From Ridgeia piscesae (taxonomy: Eukaryota > Annelida > Polychaeta > Sabellida > Siboglinidae), in NCBI GenBank assembly GCA_025642075.2, contig JAODUO010000081.1, positions 290,001 to 354,000 of the forward strand: DNA of 64,000 nt. The letters run 5' to 3'. Each line of letters begins with the position of its first letter. The first letter of the stretch is position 1. Below the pieces are notes generated by a model. That model worked only from the letters and a program-made list of their open reading frames with translations, was not told the DNA's origin and searched no databases. Below, one piece after another: positions 1 through 11,100 of the stretch. Made by a program: the position numbers and the translations under genes.

Positions 1-2292
1 CGACGCTACTCTCAGATAGAAAAGGAATGCCTAGCAATTTGCAACTGTTTTCACAAATTTGATCACTGGCTGTACGGCAAAACCGATGTACACTGATCAC
101 ACTGTCGAGGGCTGGACTATCCACGCCAATGGAAGACAAAGTAACAGGCTTCGAAGTCTTCAGGCTTCGGTTGGAGTTAAACGATTGCCAGCCGAACGCG
201 CGGTTGAAGCCAGCGACTGCTCAAAGAAACACAGAATGACCCTGTCGTCGCCAAGCTGAGGAGTGTCATCACAAAAGGTTGACCTACCGACAAAGCACCT
301 CTCGATCCTGGCCTACTACTGTTCTGGAGCTACAGGGATGAACTATCAACACAGAATGGCATTATATACAAAGGTCTCCAAGCATTCATAGCTCCGTCCA
401 TGCACACAGAACTGCTTCACAGTATCCGATTCCGCTCTAACCATCTCGGAGCAGAATCCAACATACGCATGGCGAAAGAAGTGCTTTTCTGGCCGGGCAT
501 GAGAAGTGCCATACATGATATGTGCCAGGCATGAGAAGTGCCATACATGATATGTGCCAGGCATGAGAAGTGCCATACATGATATGTGCCAGGCATGAGA
601 AGTGCCATACATGATATGTGCCAGGCATGAGAAGTGCCATACATGATATGTGCTAGGCATAAGAAGGGCCATACATGATATGTGCAAGGCATGAGAAGGG
701 CCATACATGATCGATATGTGCCAGGCATGAGAAGGGCCATACATGATATGTGCCAGGCATGAGAAGGGCCATACATGATATGTGCCAGGCATGAGAAGGG
801 CCATACATGATATGTGCCAGGCATGAGCTTGTGCCATACATGAAAATGTGCCCAGGCGTACAGAAGTTGCCATACAGATAAGGGTCCCTACAGCATCAGA
901 AGGGCCATCATGATTGTGCAAGGCATGGAAGGGCCAACATGATCACATATCATCCAAAAGGAAAAATGGGAAGGGGCCCATAATGTCTGTCCCCAACTTC
1001 AAATGAGAAGGCCCAAAGCTATGTGCCAGGCATACAGGAACCATACATGATATGTGCCAGGCATGAGAAGGGCCATACATGATATGTGCCAGGCATGAGA
1101 AGTGCCATACATGATATGTGCTAGGCATAAGAAGGGTCATACATGATATGTGCAAGGCATGAGAAGGGCCATACATGATCGATATGTGCCAGGCATGAGA
1201 AGGGCCATACATGATATGTGCCAGGCATGAGAAGGGCCATACATGATATGTGCCAGGCATGAGAAGGGCCATACATGATATGTGCCAGGCATGAGAAGGG
1301 CCATACATGATATGTGCCAGGCATGAGAAGGGCCATACATGATATGTGCCAGGCATGAGAAGGGCCATACATGATATGTGCCAGGCATGCACTGCTTGTG
1401 CGACATACGGACAATCTGCTCCTATTCGGCGTACCAGAAGTTTGCCACACAGACAACGGGCCACAGTTCATCAGCAAGGAGTGTCAGGATTATGCTAGAG
1501 ACTATGGTTTCAAACACACAACATCATCACCATATCACTCACAAGGAAAGGGGAGAGCTGAGGCCGCAGTGAATGTCTGTAAAGCCCAACTTCGTAAATC
1601 CGATGATTACGACAAAGCTATGCTGTTCTACAGGAATACACCGCCGACAGGACATACATACTCACCAGCTCAGCGAATGTTCTGTCATCGCACTCGTACA
1701 ACGCTACCTATGTGCGAGTCTATACTCGCAGCACAATTAGTAGGAGCTTCAACACAAGAGAACCGGGAGCAAGAACTCGTATGACCAGACAACTGGTCCA
1801 GAACACGTGCCACTTGACGTTGGTACTCATGTCTATGCCAAACCTCCACCTCACCATCGCGGCGATCCATGGACATATGGTAAAGTTGTGCGCAATGCTG
1901 GCTCTAGATCCTATACCATTCATACTCGAACTGGTATTGAGCTACGTCGCAACAGAGTACATTTGCGACCTGCTGCTGCACCAACTGTACCCGACGCGCC
2001 TCGATACGACATTCCTATGCCAACAGTTGGTATGATACCAACCTATAGCTCTGCCGATGGAACTACAGCGGACACCTCGGATGTCACACAACCGGCAGAA
2101 GAAATCACGCCCGCCAGTCCATGTCCAGAGGTCAGTGTTGATGTGGGCCACCACAAACATGAGAGTGCATACCGTACCCGAGCCTGCCGTGCCGTGAAGC
2201 CAAGAGACATGCTGGACTTATACAACTTTGAGACACATTGGGAAAATGCACAGCCCAATTTCGTAATGTTACAATTAATTATGCTGTCGTAA
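1..2292 (+). mobile_element. Degenerate Ty3/gypsy-type retrotransposon pol remnant (RNase H end, integrase)
   Basis: Bases 2-105 read as the end of a retroelement RNase H domain (a Y-S-x-I-E-K-E motif, then HKFDHWLYGK), followed by a frameshift near base 93. Bases about 330-520 read as the integrase zinc-binding domain (YRDELS, a histidine stretch, VLFWPGMRSAIHDMC). The reading is then interrupted by a minisatellite and resumes at about 1385 with C-x2-C residues. The integrase core follows in 1420-1784: HTDNGPQF carries the second catalytic Asp and KGRAEAAVN the Glu. A frameshift leads to the C-terminal domain at 1807-2292. The segment that should hold the first catalytic Asp is missing between the zinc finger and FGVPEV, so the integrase is dead. 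gag, protease and most of the reverse transcriptase lie outside the window or are lost, and no clear LTR was found downstream. The superfamily call is secure; the exact clade is not. Confidence 0.85.
497..1388. repeat. 32-bp minisatellite in two blocks inside the integrase zinc-finger coding sequence
   Basis: A 32-bp unit starting CCAGGCATGAGAAG and ending CATGATATGTG repeats about 11 times in 497-840 and about 11 times in 1030-1388. A degenerate stretch at 840-1030 separates the blocks. Variants include AGTGCC/AGGGCC, and an insertion CGAT occurs once in each block, so the blocks share a history. The first unit is contiguous in frame with the integrase zinc-finger codons (WPGMRSAIHDMC). Because 32 is not a multiple of 3, the open frames seen across the array are by-products of the repetition. 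Confidence 0.95.
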
Positions 2293-2565
2293 GACATTTA
2301 TTTATTCTTGATAATTACCCACCGCTGTGATGCAGGATGGATGGACCCTTTTTGTATAAGATGTATGTTGATGGCCTTAGCGGCTACCATACACTATACT
2401 GTTATGCGCCTTCAAGGCCACCGTACTTGGATGGGGCTAAGGGGGCTTCCGGTTGTACTCGAGGGCTAGTAAACGTGTAGTTCCAGACTAGTCGTTGTTT
2501 GTGTCCGTTCACATACATACGTACACAACAGTAGTAGTAGTAGCAGTAGTAGCAGTAGCAGTAGC

Positions 2566-2645
<80 letters not shown>

Positions 2646-3442
2646 AAGTAATAGAAGTAATACCTAGTAGTTGTTGTTGTAGTATTAGTATTAGTAGTAG
2701 GGGGACCAGCGATAGACAGCAGCTGTAGTAACTGTAACAGCAGTGTAAGTTTGCTGCTGCTGATGCTGCTGCTGCATTGGTCCGAGGCATCAAACGTTGT
2801 TCCATATCACCGAGCTCAACAGTAATGACGTATTTCATATATGCAGACCGAATTATTCTTAATTTCATATATGATATGTACTAAGATCTAGCATTGATGG
2901 ACTGGCTGGCAGTGTCGTCTTACAATGTTTCACCCGACAGACAGTGAGCATCGTCGTCTTACATCTGCACTGCAACTTCAAGACACCGGTACCAAACTGG
3001 GCGCGGACACTTTTCCTGGGCTACCTGGCCCGTGTCACTCATGTCACATCGCCCGCTCGGCCCCAGGATAAGCCTAAACAGCCGTCGTGTTGGCGGCGAT
3101 GGTAAGTTACCCCTGACAGCCGTGCCACAATCATTGCCACTACTGCATCTGTAATTCCGGTCGCTTCTATGTGCAAATCCGGATGAGGGTAAGTATAGTG
3201 CTAGGTGATTTTTCGTTATTCATTTGTGACAAAGATAACCCGAAGCAATGAAGTAGCATTGTTCACGTGACGTGAGAAAGCTTGCAAAAGAACAATACAT
3301 AAATGGAACAAGCTGCCCGATCACCGTATGAATGTGACTGGTGTTTGTTCTACGCGTGAATGAAGCCGACTTGATTCCGTTGGAGCCTAAGACAACTGCG
3401 TCTCTGGGCACCTAAGATAATAATTATTGCATATGTACATGC
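2293..3442. other. No gene recognised; (GTA)n tract and low-complexity sequence
   Basis: Downstream of the integrase frame there is non-coding sequence with a G-rich patch near 2440 that could be a polypurine tract. A trinucleotide (GTA/GCA) microsatellite covers about 2527-2650. I found no protein reading frame, tRNA or clear LTR boundary here. The frames across the trinucleotide tract (polyvaline, polythreonine) follow from the repeat. Confidence 0.6.
2527..2650. repeat. (GTA)n trinucleotide microsatellite
   Basis: About 40 tandem GTA units, the first third interspersed with GCA. Confidence 0.97.
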
Positions 3443-4196
3443 GTGTCCGTTCTGTGTCGTCGTGTTAATGTCAACTCAATCAATTGCTCGGTGTCCGTTC
3501 TGTGTCGTCGTGTTAATGTCAACTCAATCAATTGCTCGGTGTCCGTTCTATGTCGTCGTGTTAATGTCAACTCAATCAATTGCTCGGTGTCCGTTCTGTG
3601 TTGTCGTGTTAATGTCAACTCAATCAATTGCTCGGTGTCCGTTCTGTGTCGTCGTGTTAATGTCAACTCAATCAATTGCTCGGTGTCCGTTCTGTGTCGT
3701 CGTGTTAATGTCAACTCGCTCAATTAATCGGTGTCCGTTCTGTGTCTTCGTGTTAATGTCAACTCAATCAATTGCTCGGTGTCCGTTTTTTTGGGATGCC
3801 CTTTGTGGGTGTTAATGTCAACTCAATCAATTGCTCGGTGTCCGTTCTGTGTTGTCGTGTTAATGTCAACTCAATCAATTGCTCGGTGTCCGTTCTGTGT
3901 CGTCGTGTTAATGTCAACTCAATCAATTGCTCGGTGTCCGTTCTGTGTCGTCGTGTTAATGTCAACTCGCTCAATTACTCGGTGTCCGTTCTGTGTCTTC
4001 GTGTTAATGTCAACTCGCTCAATTAATCGGTGTCCGTTCTGTGTCGTCGTGTTAATGTCAACTCAATCAATTGATCGGTGTCCGTTCTGTGTTGTCGTGT
4101 TAATGTCAACTCACTCATTTGATCGATGTCCATTCTGTGTTGTCGTGTTGATGTCAACTCATTCAATTGATCGGTGTCCGATCTGCGTCATCGTGT
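3443..4196. repeat. 48-bp minisatellite, about 15-16 copies
   Basis: The unit begins GTGTCCGTTCTGTGTCGTCG and contains TTAATGTCAACTC. Its period is 48 bp, or 16 codons, which explains the long open frames on both strands. One copy near 3786-3810 has a replaced segment (TTTTTTTGGGATGCCC). The last three copies diverge progressively toward 4196, as expected at an ageing array edge. No coding function is inferred. Confidence 0.95.
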
Positions 4197-4199
4197 AGA

Positions 4200-4599
4200 T
4201 ATTGGTCTACCCCGTTTTCTATTCCAGTCTGGGAGCTCTAATCAACACCTTTTTCGCTATTCATTCTGTAGAGACGATCAAACCATTAGAAATGTTTGTT
4301 TTTAGGGTTATGCAAGTGTCTTTTAGTGTTGTTGTTCGGTAGAGTCTAGTACCTCATCATTACTAGGTATATTTCGGAGGTTCCATGCTCCAATGACAAC
4401 TTGTACCTGTCCCCGTGTATGACTAGCCAAATGGTTTTGTTTGTTGCGCCTCTGAACTTGAATTTGTTAAGGATATATAGACGCTATAGAAGTTTTACAA
4501 TTATTATTATGATATACTCCCAGCGCCTTCTTGTGATAGACACCATTGGTAGACTGATTTGTGAATATTGAGTAGTTATGTGTGCAGTAATTAACAGGT

Positions 4600-4600
<1 letters not shown>
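4200..4600. other. No gene recognised
   Basis: Unique AT-rich sequence between the 48-bp minisatellite and the TA/CA microsatellite. I see no open frame with protein-family character and no RNA gene. Confidence 0.5.
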
Positions 4601-4651
<51 letters not shown>

Positions 4652-4661
4652 CACACACACA

Positions 4662-4695
<34 letters not shown>

Positions 4696-4784
4696 AACAC
4701 ACAGACACACACACACGCATATATATATACAAATACACAGACACACACACGCATATATATATATATAAACACATAGACAAACAC

Positions 4785-4819
<35 letters not shown>
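4601..4819. repeat. Compound (TA)n/(CA)n microsatellite
   Basis: Alternating blocks of TA and ACAC/GCATAT dinucleotides. All frames across it encode IYIY- or HTHT-type low complexity. Confidence 0.97.
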
Positions 4820-4821
<2 letters not shown>

Positions 4822-4845
4822 CACCCACGTAATTGGTTTCCACAG

Positions 4846-5014
4846 TAGGAGGGGAAACAAGACCTACAATTTAGACGTATCAAACAACCCTACAATTGAT
4901 ATAGACGAGATATCCGAAAAATACGATCTTGATACATACTTGGGTAAATGCTCAAGTGAACTTCCAACTGGAAACTTGACCATCTTAATATTATTGCTAC
5001 ACAAGCGTTTGCAG
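4846..5014 (+). CDS. Candidate internal exon, probably the M3-M4 loop of a Cys-loop receptor subunit (partial gene)
   Basis: The acceptor TTTCCACAG at 4837-4845 and the donor CAG|GTATGT after 5014 enclose 169 bp with one open frame of 56 codons. It starts RRGNKTYNLD and ends TILILLLHKRLQ. The sequence is acidic, then hydrophobic-amphipathic, as expected for the cytoplasmic loop just before M4. The exon ends in phase 0 and the next supported exon (6291 or 6300) also starts in phase 0, so the two can join. I recognise no diagnostic motif in this exon by itself; the assignment rests on splice sites, phase and its neighbour. The rest of the gene is not visible upstream, where the retrotransposon and repeats lie. 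Confidence 0.4.
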
Positions 5015-5204
5015 GTATGTACGGTGTATTATGGCTTTAGTGTATTTATATTGACGGAGTGATGTCAGTCAATGTATCTAAAATAACATATAATTAGTCA
5101 TGTATGTAAAATGGTGTTAACATAGTCAGTAGCGTCTGTAGCAGCTATTTATTCGCGTGCGTGTGACCGAGAACACTGCATAGTCCGTGTTGTTGACGGC
5201 GATA

Positions 5205-5352
5205 CTTGACGAGGGTCGCGATCGCCACCCGTCCCTTAAAATACGGAATATTCCGTAATTACGAGACGAATATTGCATCCTTTATAAAGGGAACGAGGGT
5301 ACGTCCCTTATTTTTTCCGTAAGGGCTTATGGAAGGTGGCAACCATGTAAAT
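5205..5352. mobile_element. Small inverted-repeat element (MITE-like candidate)
   Basis: GCCACC near 5225 and GGTGGC near 5337 face each other. Inside them CGTCCCTTA, TACGG and CCGTA motifs recur in inverted order, together with a perfect 16-bp palindrome (TACGGAATATTCCGTA, about 5241-5256). There is no coding capacity. Target-site duplications are unclear, so this is only a candidate. Confidence 0.35.
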
Positions 5353-6290
5353 ACAACTGGGCCGGCCCCTCCTCGTTGTCCTGCAAGCGTATTCATAGTC
5401 AAACAGTACTGCAAGATGCAAAGAATGAAAAAAATAATAACTAGGGACCTGATCATAATTAAAAATGGTCAAATAGCATAACAACGATATGGCAACAGGC
5501 GAGACTCGCGAGTCCCGTTGAAGACAGTTTGTATAATAATACACCAGTGTACAATATATATTGATATTTTAGGATAATGCCAAAAGATGTTACTGCATTT
5601 TAAATGACCATATGTATGTATGTTCAGATCGACCTGCTGTAAAGCGCCACGAACCATTTATAATTGGATGTGGTGCTATATGAAATAACATATTATTATA
5701 TATAGCAAACGTCTGCATGTTTTACATACAGGCCTCTAATACCGTATCCATACTGCTTCAGAACCTCGGTCACACACGCACGCACGCACGCCCAGCACAA
5801 TGTCACACTAATATACGCATTGCTGTATCTGGATTTAAGATGTTATAAGGACTAGATGACGCCACGGATACCTAACACAAAAGTGATTGTGTAGTGTAGC
5901 TTTGATAAAAAAAAACAGGTTATAAAACCATCGTTATAAATAAACTAAGGGGCTTTGAAAATATACAAAAACTTCCGGTCCCAATCCTTTCTACTAAAAA
6001 TAATCGGTTAGAACATATTACATGTCAGTGAATTGCAACTGATTCATTATATCAAAAACTAACCATGTGAAAATATTTTATGTTCCCTGTGGAGTACGTA
6101 ATAAACTACAATAAACTTTTTACAAAAGAAAATGATAGTCCAAATGGCTCCTTGACCCATCCACCTACTTTTGTGTTATTATTATTGCAAGTGTTTTATA
6201 TTCATAAGGCTCCTAAATGTCTCGTTGTCCGTTCATGTTGTGCGAGGCAATTGTATGCGAGAATAAAGCAGTGTTCACTGTTATACTAAG
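5353..6290. other. Intron-like sequence, no gene recognised
   Basis: AT-rich sequence between the two candidate channel exons. It holds a short CACG run near 5775 and poly-A/T tracts. Nothing else could be supported. Confidence 0.45.
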
Positions 6291-6467
6291 GAACTCCAGG
6301 ATCAGGCGAAGCAACGGCAATTGGCGAGAATGATCCGAGAGGACTGGCAGCAGGTGGCCGTCGTCGTCGACCGCTGCATGCTGGCTGTGTACAGCCTCAC
6401 GACCGTCTGGCTGTGGATATCCTTCCGCATGCGCATTCCCGTCTACACAGACGACATCGTCAAGTAG
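6291..6467 (+). CDS. Last exon of a Cys-loop ligand-gated channel subunit (nicotinic-receptor-like), M4 region
   Basis: From 6291 (after CTAAG) or 6300 (after CCAG), both in phase 0, the frame runs to TAG at 6465-6467. It encodes an amphipathic helix, then REDWQQVAVVVDR followed by a hydrophobic segment (about 18 residues, CMLAVYSLTTVWLWISF) and a short tail. The W-x-x-V-A-x-V-x-D-R motif leading into M4 is characteristic of nicotinic acetylcholine and related receptor subunits, which form pentameric plasma-membrane ion channels. This exon supplies the final transmembrane helix and the C-terminus. A polyadenylation signal AATAAA lies at 6655. GC content is higher than in the surrounding sequence, as for the other coding exons here. 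Ligand and ion selectivity cannot be inferred from this fragment. Confidence 0.65.
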   Translation, partial: ELQDQAKQRQLARMIREDWQQVAVVVDRCMLAVYSLTTVWLWISFRMRIPVYTDDIVK

Positions 6468-6654
6468 CGAGTGCCGAGACTCGGCACCGAGTTCCAACAC
6501 ACCGGCCAACAGCCAGTCACGACGACCGTGTCGTGCGCAGTTTTGTAAAGATAAAACCTGAAAGACAATTATTTCGACAACCTCGTTTTCTTTATTTAAA
6601 TCGGCATGCAATGTGCGGCTTGAAAGTATGTCAAAATGTGTGTAAAGACTGCAC

Positions 6655-6660
6655 AATAAA
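6655..6660 (+). terminator. Poly(A) signal AATAAA of the channel gene
   Basis: Canonical hexamer about 188 bp after the stop codon of the channel exon, followed by a second overlapping AATAAATA. Confidence 0.55.
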
Positions 6661-6677
6661 TAAATATATATGACATT

Positions 6678-6682
6678 CAACA

Positions 6683-6742
<60 letters not shown>

Positions 6743-6745
6743 CCA
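6678..6745. repeat. (CGCA)n microsatellite
   Basis: About 17 tandem tetranucleotide units ACGC. The frames across it read RACV repeats. Confidence 0.97.
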
Positions 6746-6769
6746 CACAATTATACACCACACGCACAC

Positions 6770-8102
6770 ACACATTTCCTTATCTACAAACAGGTTTGCG
6801 GCCAGTGTAAGTCTTGTCGTTCGAATATGTACATATGTGAAGAGCAGAAGTAAAAACCCATGTGTCATTTGCTATTGTTAGTCCAAAGCCCAGATTGTGA
6901 AAAGATGGTGGTTTGGAAAAGGGCCAACAACCCTACCCTGTAAAAATTTATTGCTACTAAAACATTCAGTGAAGAAACTCGGATGATACATAAAGGGAAG
7001 ATATCCCACGTAGACTATGACGTCATCTAGTGAAGGCTGCATGGAAGCCACATTGCTGATGCGTTTTTCATCTCCCATGAGTAAAAAAATAAATTAGAAC
7101 AGGTAATAAAACGATGTTAGTAAAAGGATGGTGTGTATGTGATGTGTGTGCGCACGTTTACGCGAATGCCAGCGAGCGTGTATAAGTGGGCAACATATCC
7201 ACAACGACCACTAGTTAATTCATACAAGGCATCCTCGGAAGCCATGGAAATTTCTTGAAGGAGTTTTGTTTCTTTTTCGTAGGGCTCTCCCAAAAACGGC
7301 AGTTTCAATGGTAAAAAGTTTTCAGGGAGACACATACACACACAAGCACACACTTTGTTTAGATACACAAATTTGGGATGAATAGTGCTTACAAGGTATT
7401 CATAATTTACTTGGTAGTAAAATAACTTACATTGATGACATTTATTCTTGTGTGTGCCAACTTTGAGCAATTTTTGAGTTGTTTTCAGAAAAAGAAATTT
7501 ATTTCAGAATAGGACGTCTTGATGGAAATTGTTACTCTTGCCTTGTCTTCAGTTCAGCATATCTCTGCGAGACGGAGCTGCCTGGATGATCCCTCAGTAC
7601 GCTGCTCTAGCTCTTGACTCGACACAAGGCACTAAATAGGATAAAAACACATCCTTCTTTTTGTCTACCATTCTACAATGAACAAAACAACGGCAGTGTC
7701 ATATTGTCAAATGTGTTCTGTTATAAAAGCAGGAGCATTACAAAAAAATTTGGCATTCATGATTAACCAAATATACACCTTTCCTCTTTACTGATGCCAA
7801 TAAAGCTGCTGTCTCATCAGCTAACATTTCTTAAAATGTAATCGTTTTGCCATTTTATGCCTTACACAAAGTTAAATAACAATCCAGTTAGTCACTCGTT
7901 AAAAACTACAGGGTAACTCAACTATATATTCCTTCTACATATTGCATTATTTGTTCCATCAGTAGAAACACACTATTTAAACAAACACACACCTAGCCTA
8001 CAAATGAAACTTTACACACAGTGTTCACATTGATCCAATAGCAATGTTTTTGTCATAGCAGTTGCAGCACGGCAGTGCTCCTAGTGGCAGACACCAGCAC
8101 TA
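6770..8102. other. Intergenic region and probable CRLS1 3'UTR; no confident gene
   Basis: This lies between the channel gene (plus) and the CRLS1 stop codon (minus). A minus-strand frame at about 7120-7320 encodes a mildly protein-like stretch (LLQEISMASEDALYEL), but I found no convincing splice sites or family. The part next to 8102 is AT-rich and probably CRLS1 3'UTR. No RNA gene was seen. Confidence 0.4.
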
Positions 8103-11100
8103 CTATAAGCCAGTCTTTCTGGTCTGCTGTAAAATCTTGAAAGTGTCTTTGGCAAAGATGTATCCAATGCCAGAGGCTATGGTAGTGCCCGCCGTGAGAA
8201 ACCTGCACAGAAAGTATGCACCAAATTAGAAAATGTCCTTGTGTGCTCCTGCAGCACAGGAAACAGTCGCATGCACACATCAATATTCTCACACAAAACA
8301 ATGATTATCAAGCAAGAAACAGACAATAATAAACAATTGTATAACATGTTTTAAATAAAATTGTCGTAAACAATTACATAAGGAATATCTAACATTTTCA
8401 GGTTCGATTACTCCAACAATTGTGATGAAATATCTTTTCAGCCCTCGAGTAGAAGCAAGATACAGCTATATGTGACGATTTATTAAGAAATCCACCCACC
8501 AGAGGGCGTGCATCGCGGGGTGGTCGGTGAAGGAGAAGACGGGGGCACAAAGGCTGAATGTTACTAACGACAACTGAACAGCCGTGTTCACCTGAAACAC
8601 ACAAATGATGCGCTCATATTAACTATTACAGTTTCATATACTTCATTGTTACATAAAATAATATGTCCAAATATTAATGTAAAGTAACATTAATAATATT
8701 TGGACGATAAACAAGAATAGAGATTATCTACTGTTATATTTACATCACATACGCTATTGACAAATCTGAATACAATGTGTTTTAACAGCACAGGTATGTT
8801 AATACATATAAACATAACACATTATGCAGTGTCCTTAGCTCTTTCATGGCGTCTATATGTCAAGACAGTTACCAAAGTTACATTTTTGTTTACGTTTTGT
8901 TCTCCTCATGACGGATTTGACAGAAACATATTTGTAGCATGATACCAATCAATAGGTATTCTGTCATTATATATATAGTACATTTATATTTGAAAGTGAC
9001 TGAATCATATTCAATGAAGAGATTGCAAGTATCGCAAGAACAAATCACTGACTAATCCAATCCAACCAAACTGAGTGGGTTAATTTAAACATATTTACAA
9101 GGAAATATACAGTGGCTGACTACTTGAACAATCATATATTTAAAGCATAATTAATTTAAACAAATTATACTTGAACAAATGACTTATCCATTGAATCTGC
9201 TCTAACTTATGTCTTCATCAAGACGTGTTTGATTCAGAGCAGAGATGGAGTGAGTACAATACAAATGTACTCGAGTAGGAGTACGATTACTTTGAACATG
9301 CATGAGTACGAGTACGAGTACTCAGAAAACAAATGTACTCGAGTACGAGTACGATTACTTTACAATATGTACGAGTACGATTACTTTAGAATGTAAGCAT
9401 GATTACTTTCATGATTATTTTCATGATTACTTTAATGAATATCCTGTTTCTAACATAAAGGCGACTTTCGTGGAATCCCTAGGTGTCATTCTTGTTCTGT
9501 TGTTGTGTCACTAATGTTCTAACTGATTACTGCTATCCACTGTCCAGGTGTTATTATTATTAATAATTAGACGCCTTTCTCAGGTATTGGATGAATCATT
9601 TAATGCTGGATTAATAATTTAATTTATGGTTTCAGAATCAAATACAAATAGGAGGCATTTTTAAATTTCAAATACACATGATCAAATGCATTACAATAAC
9701 AACACTTCAAAACCAGGGGGGCATATTCAAGAGTAGTATATCAGATGGGTCCAGACATGGGGTCAAATGCATTTGTATTTGAAAGTATTTAAATACTTTT
9801 TAAAGTATTTGTGTTTGATGTTTAGGAATTAAAAGTATTTGTATTTAAATACTTTCCTAAAGTATTTGACTTGTTCAAATATTTTTTTTAAATACATTGT
9901 CAGTATCAACATTTCTTTTTCACTGTCACATGTAATACCTGCCAAACTGATTACCTTAATACACTGCAACTTCACCCAACAGTGCTAATTACTGATGAAG
10001 ACACTTAACAGCAGGCTTCCCCTGGCCCTGCAGTGACCACAACTTGTGTTTGCTCAGAGTCAGAGGATGGACCTAACAGTGACCATAGGTCAATATCCCC
10101 TTTTGTTGTTTAGTCAGGCTTCAATTTGGCACCAGGTTATTCTGGTTTCCTGGCTGACTTTGAAGTTGAGCATTCCTCACAGCATGGTAGCAATGATTAA
10201 CAGTGTCTCTTCTGAGGGCAACATAGGCGTTATATTATTATGGACCTCCTGGCTTAACATTCAAACAATATATTTTGGCCTTTACCTCTTTCAGTCAGTT
10301 GTCACTGTGATGCAGTTAGCAATAACAATACCCCCTAGCACTGGTCTGCCTGTCATCATATGAGCAAAACACTAATTATGCCTATAAACTAAATGTCTCA
10401 ATATGTGTTGCTTTTCTTTTACCTACATAGTAATACAAAATGAAAAGTATTTGAAAACAAAATATATGAACAAGTATTTGAAATACTTTTCAATGTATTC
10501 CTATTTAGATACATTTATATTTAAAAAGTATGTGTAATCCCTCAAGAATATTTGTATTTAAATACATTTCAATGTATTTGACCCCGTGTCTGGATGGGAC
10601 AAACACAGAATGGTTGTGGATTTAGACAGGTTTACAGTTTGCACTTAATTAAACATAATAGACAGGGATTTAGCAGCTAACTGCCCAGACCCAGTCAGGA
10701 TTCTGGATGTTGGAAATATGACCAGTCATTCACACCACACTGACAGAGCAAACAGTACAGGTGGGGCTGTGGCCTGGCTTCTAAAATTACAAAGCAAGAT
10801 GTTACAGGATGCTTATCTCCTGCAGTGCTTCCCAGGGACTGTCACAATATAACTTGTACTTTGTACTAAGCAGGAGGGTGAGGAGATGTTGCTTCTCTGG
10901 GAAGAAAAGGTATTAATTAGGGAAATCTGACTGAATATTTATTTAACTGAAATGCTCAACAGTAATAGAAAATGAATACCTTGATTATGATTACATTTAA
11001 TAGATTACTTCTAATATTGCCATTTTTAACTGCCTAATATATTTGCTTGCAACTGTTCATATGAAAAAAATTTAATCGTGAGAAGTAATCATGAGTACGA

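Noticed and set aside
3443..4198. CRISPR-like array
   Set aside because: Units are contiguous with no unique spacers and the genome is eukaryotic. The same applies to every other tandem array here.
7117..7470. Minus-strand 117-codon frame as a gene
   Set aside because: Half is low-complexity cysteine/valine sequence from a CA-rich tract. No splice sites or recognisable domain supported the rest.
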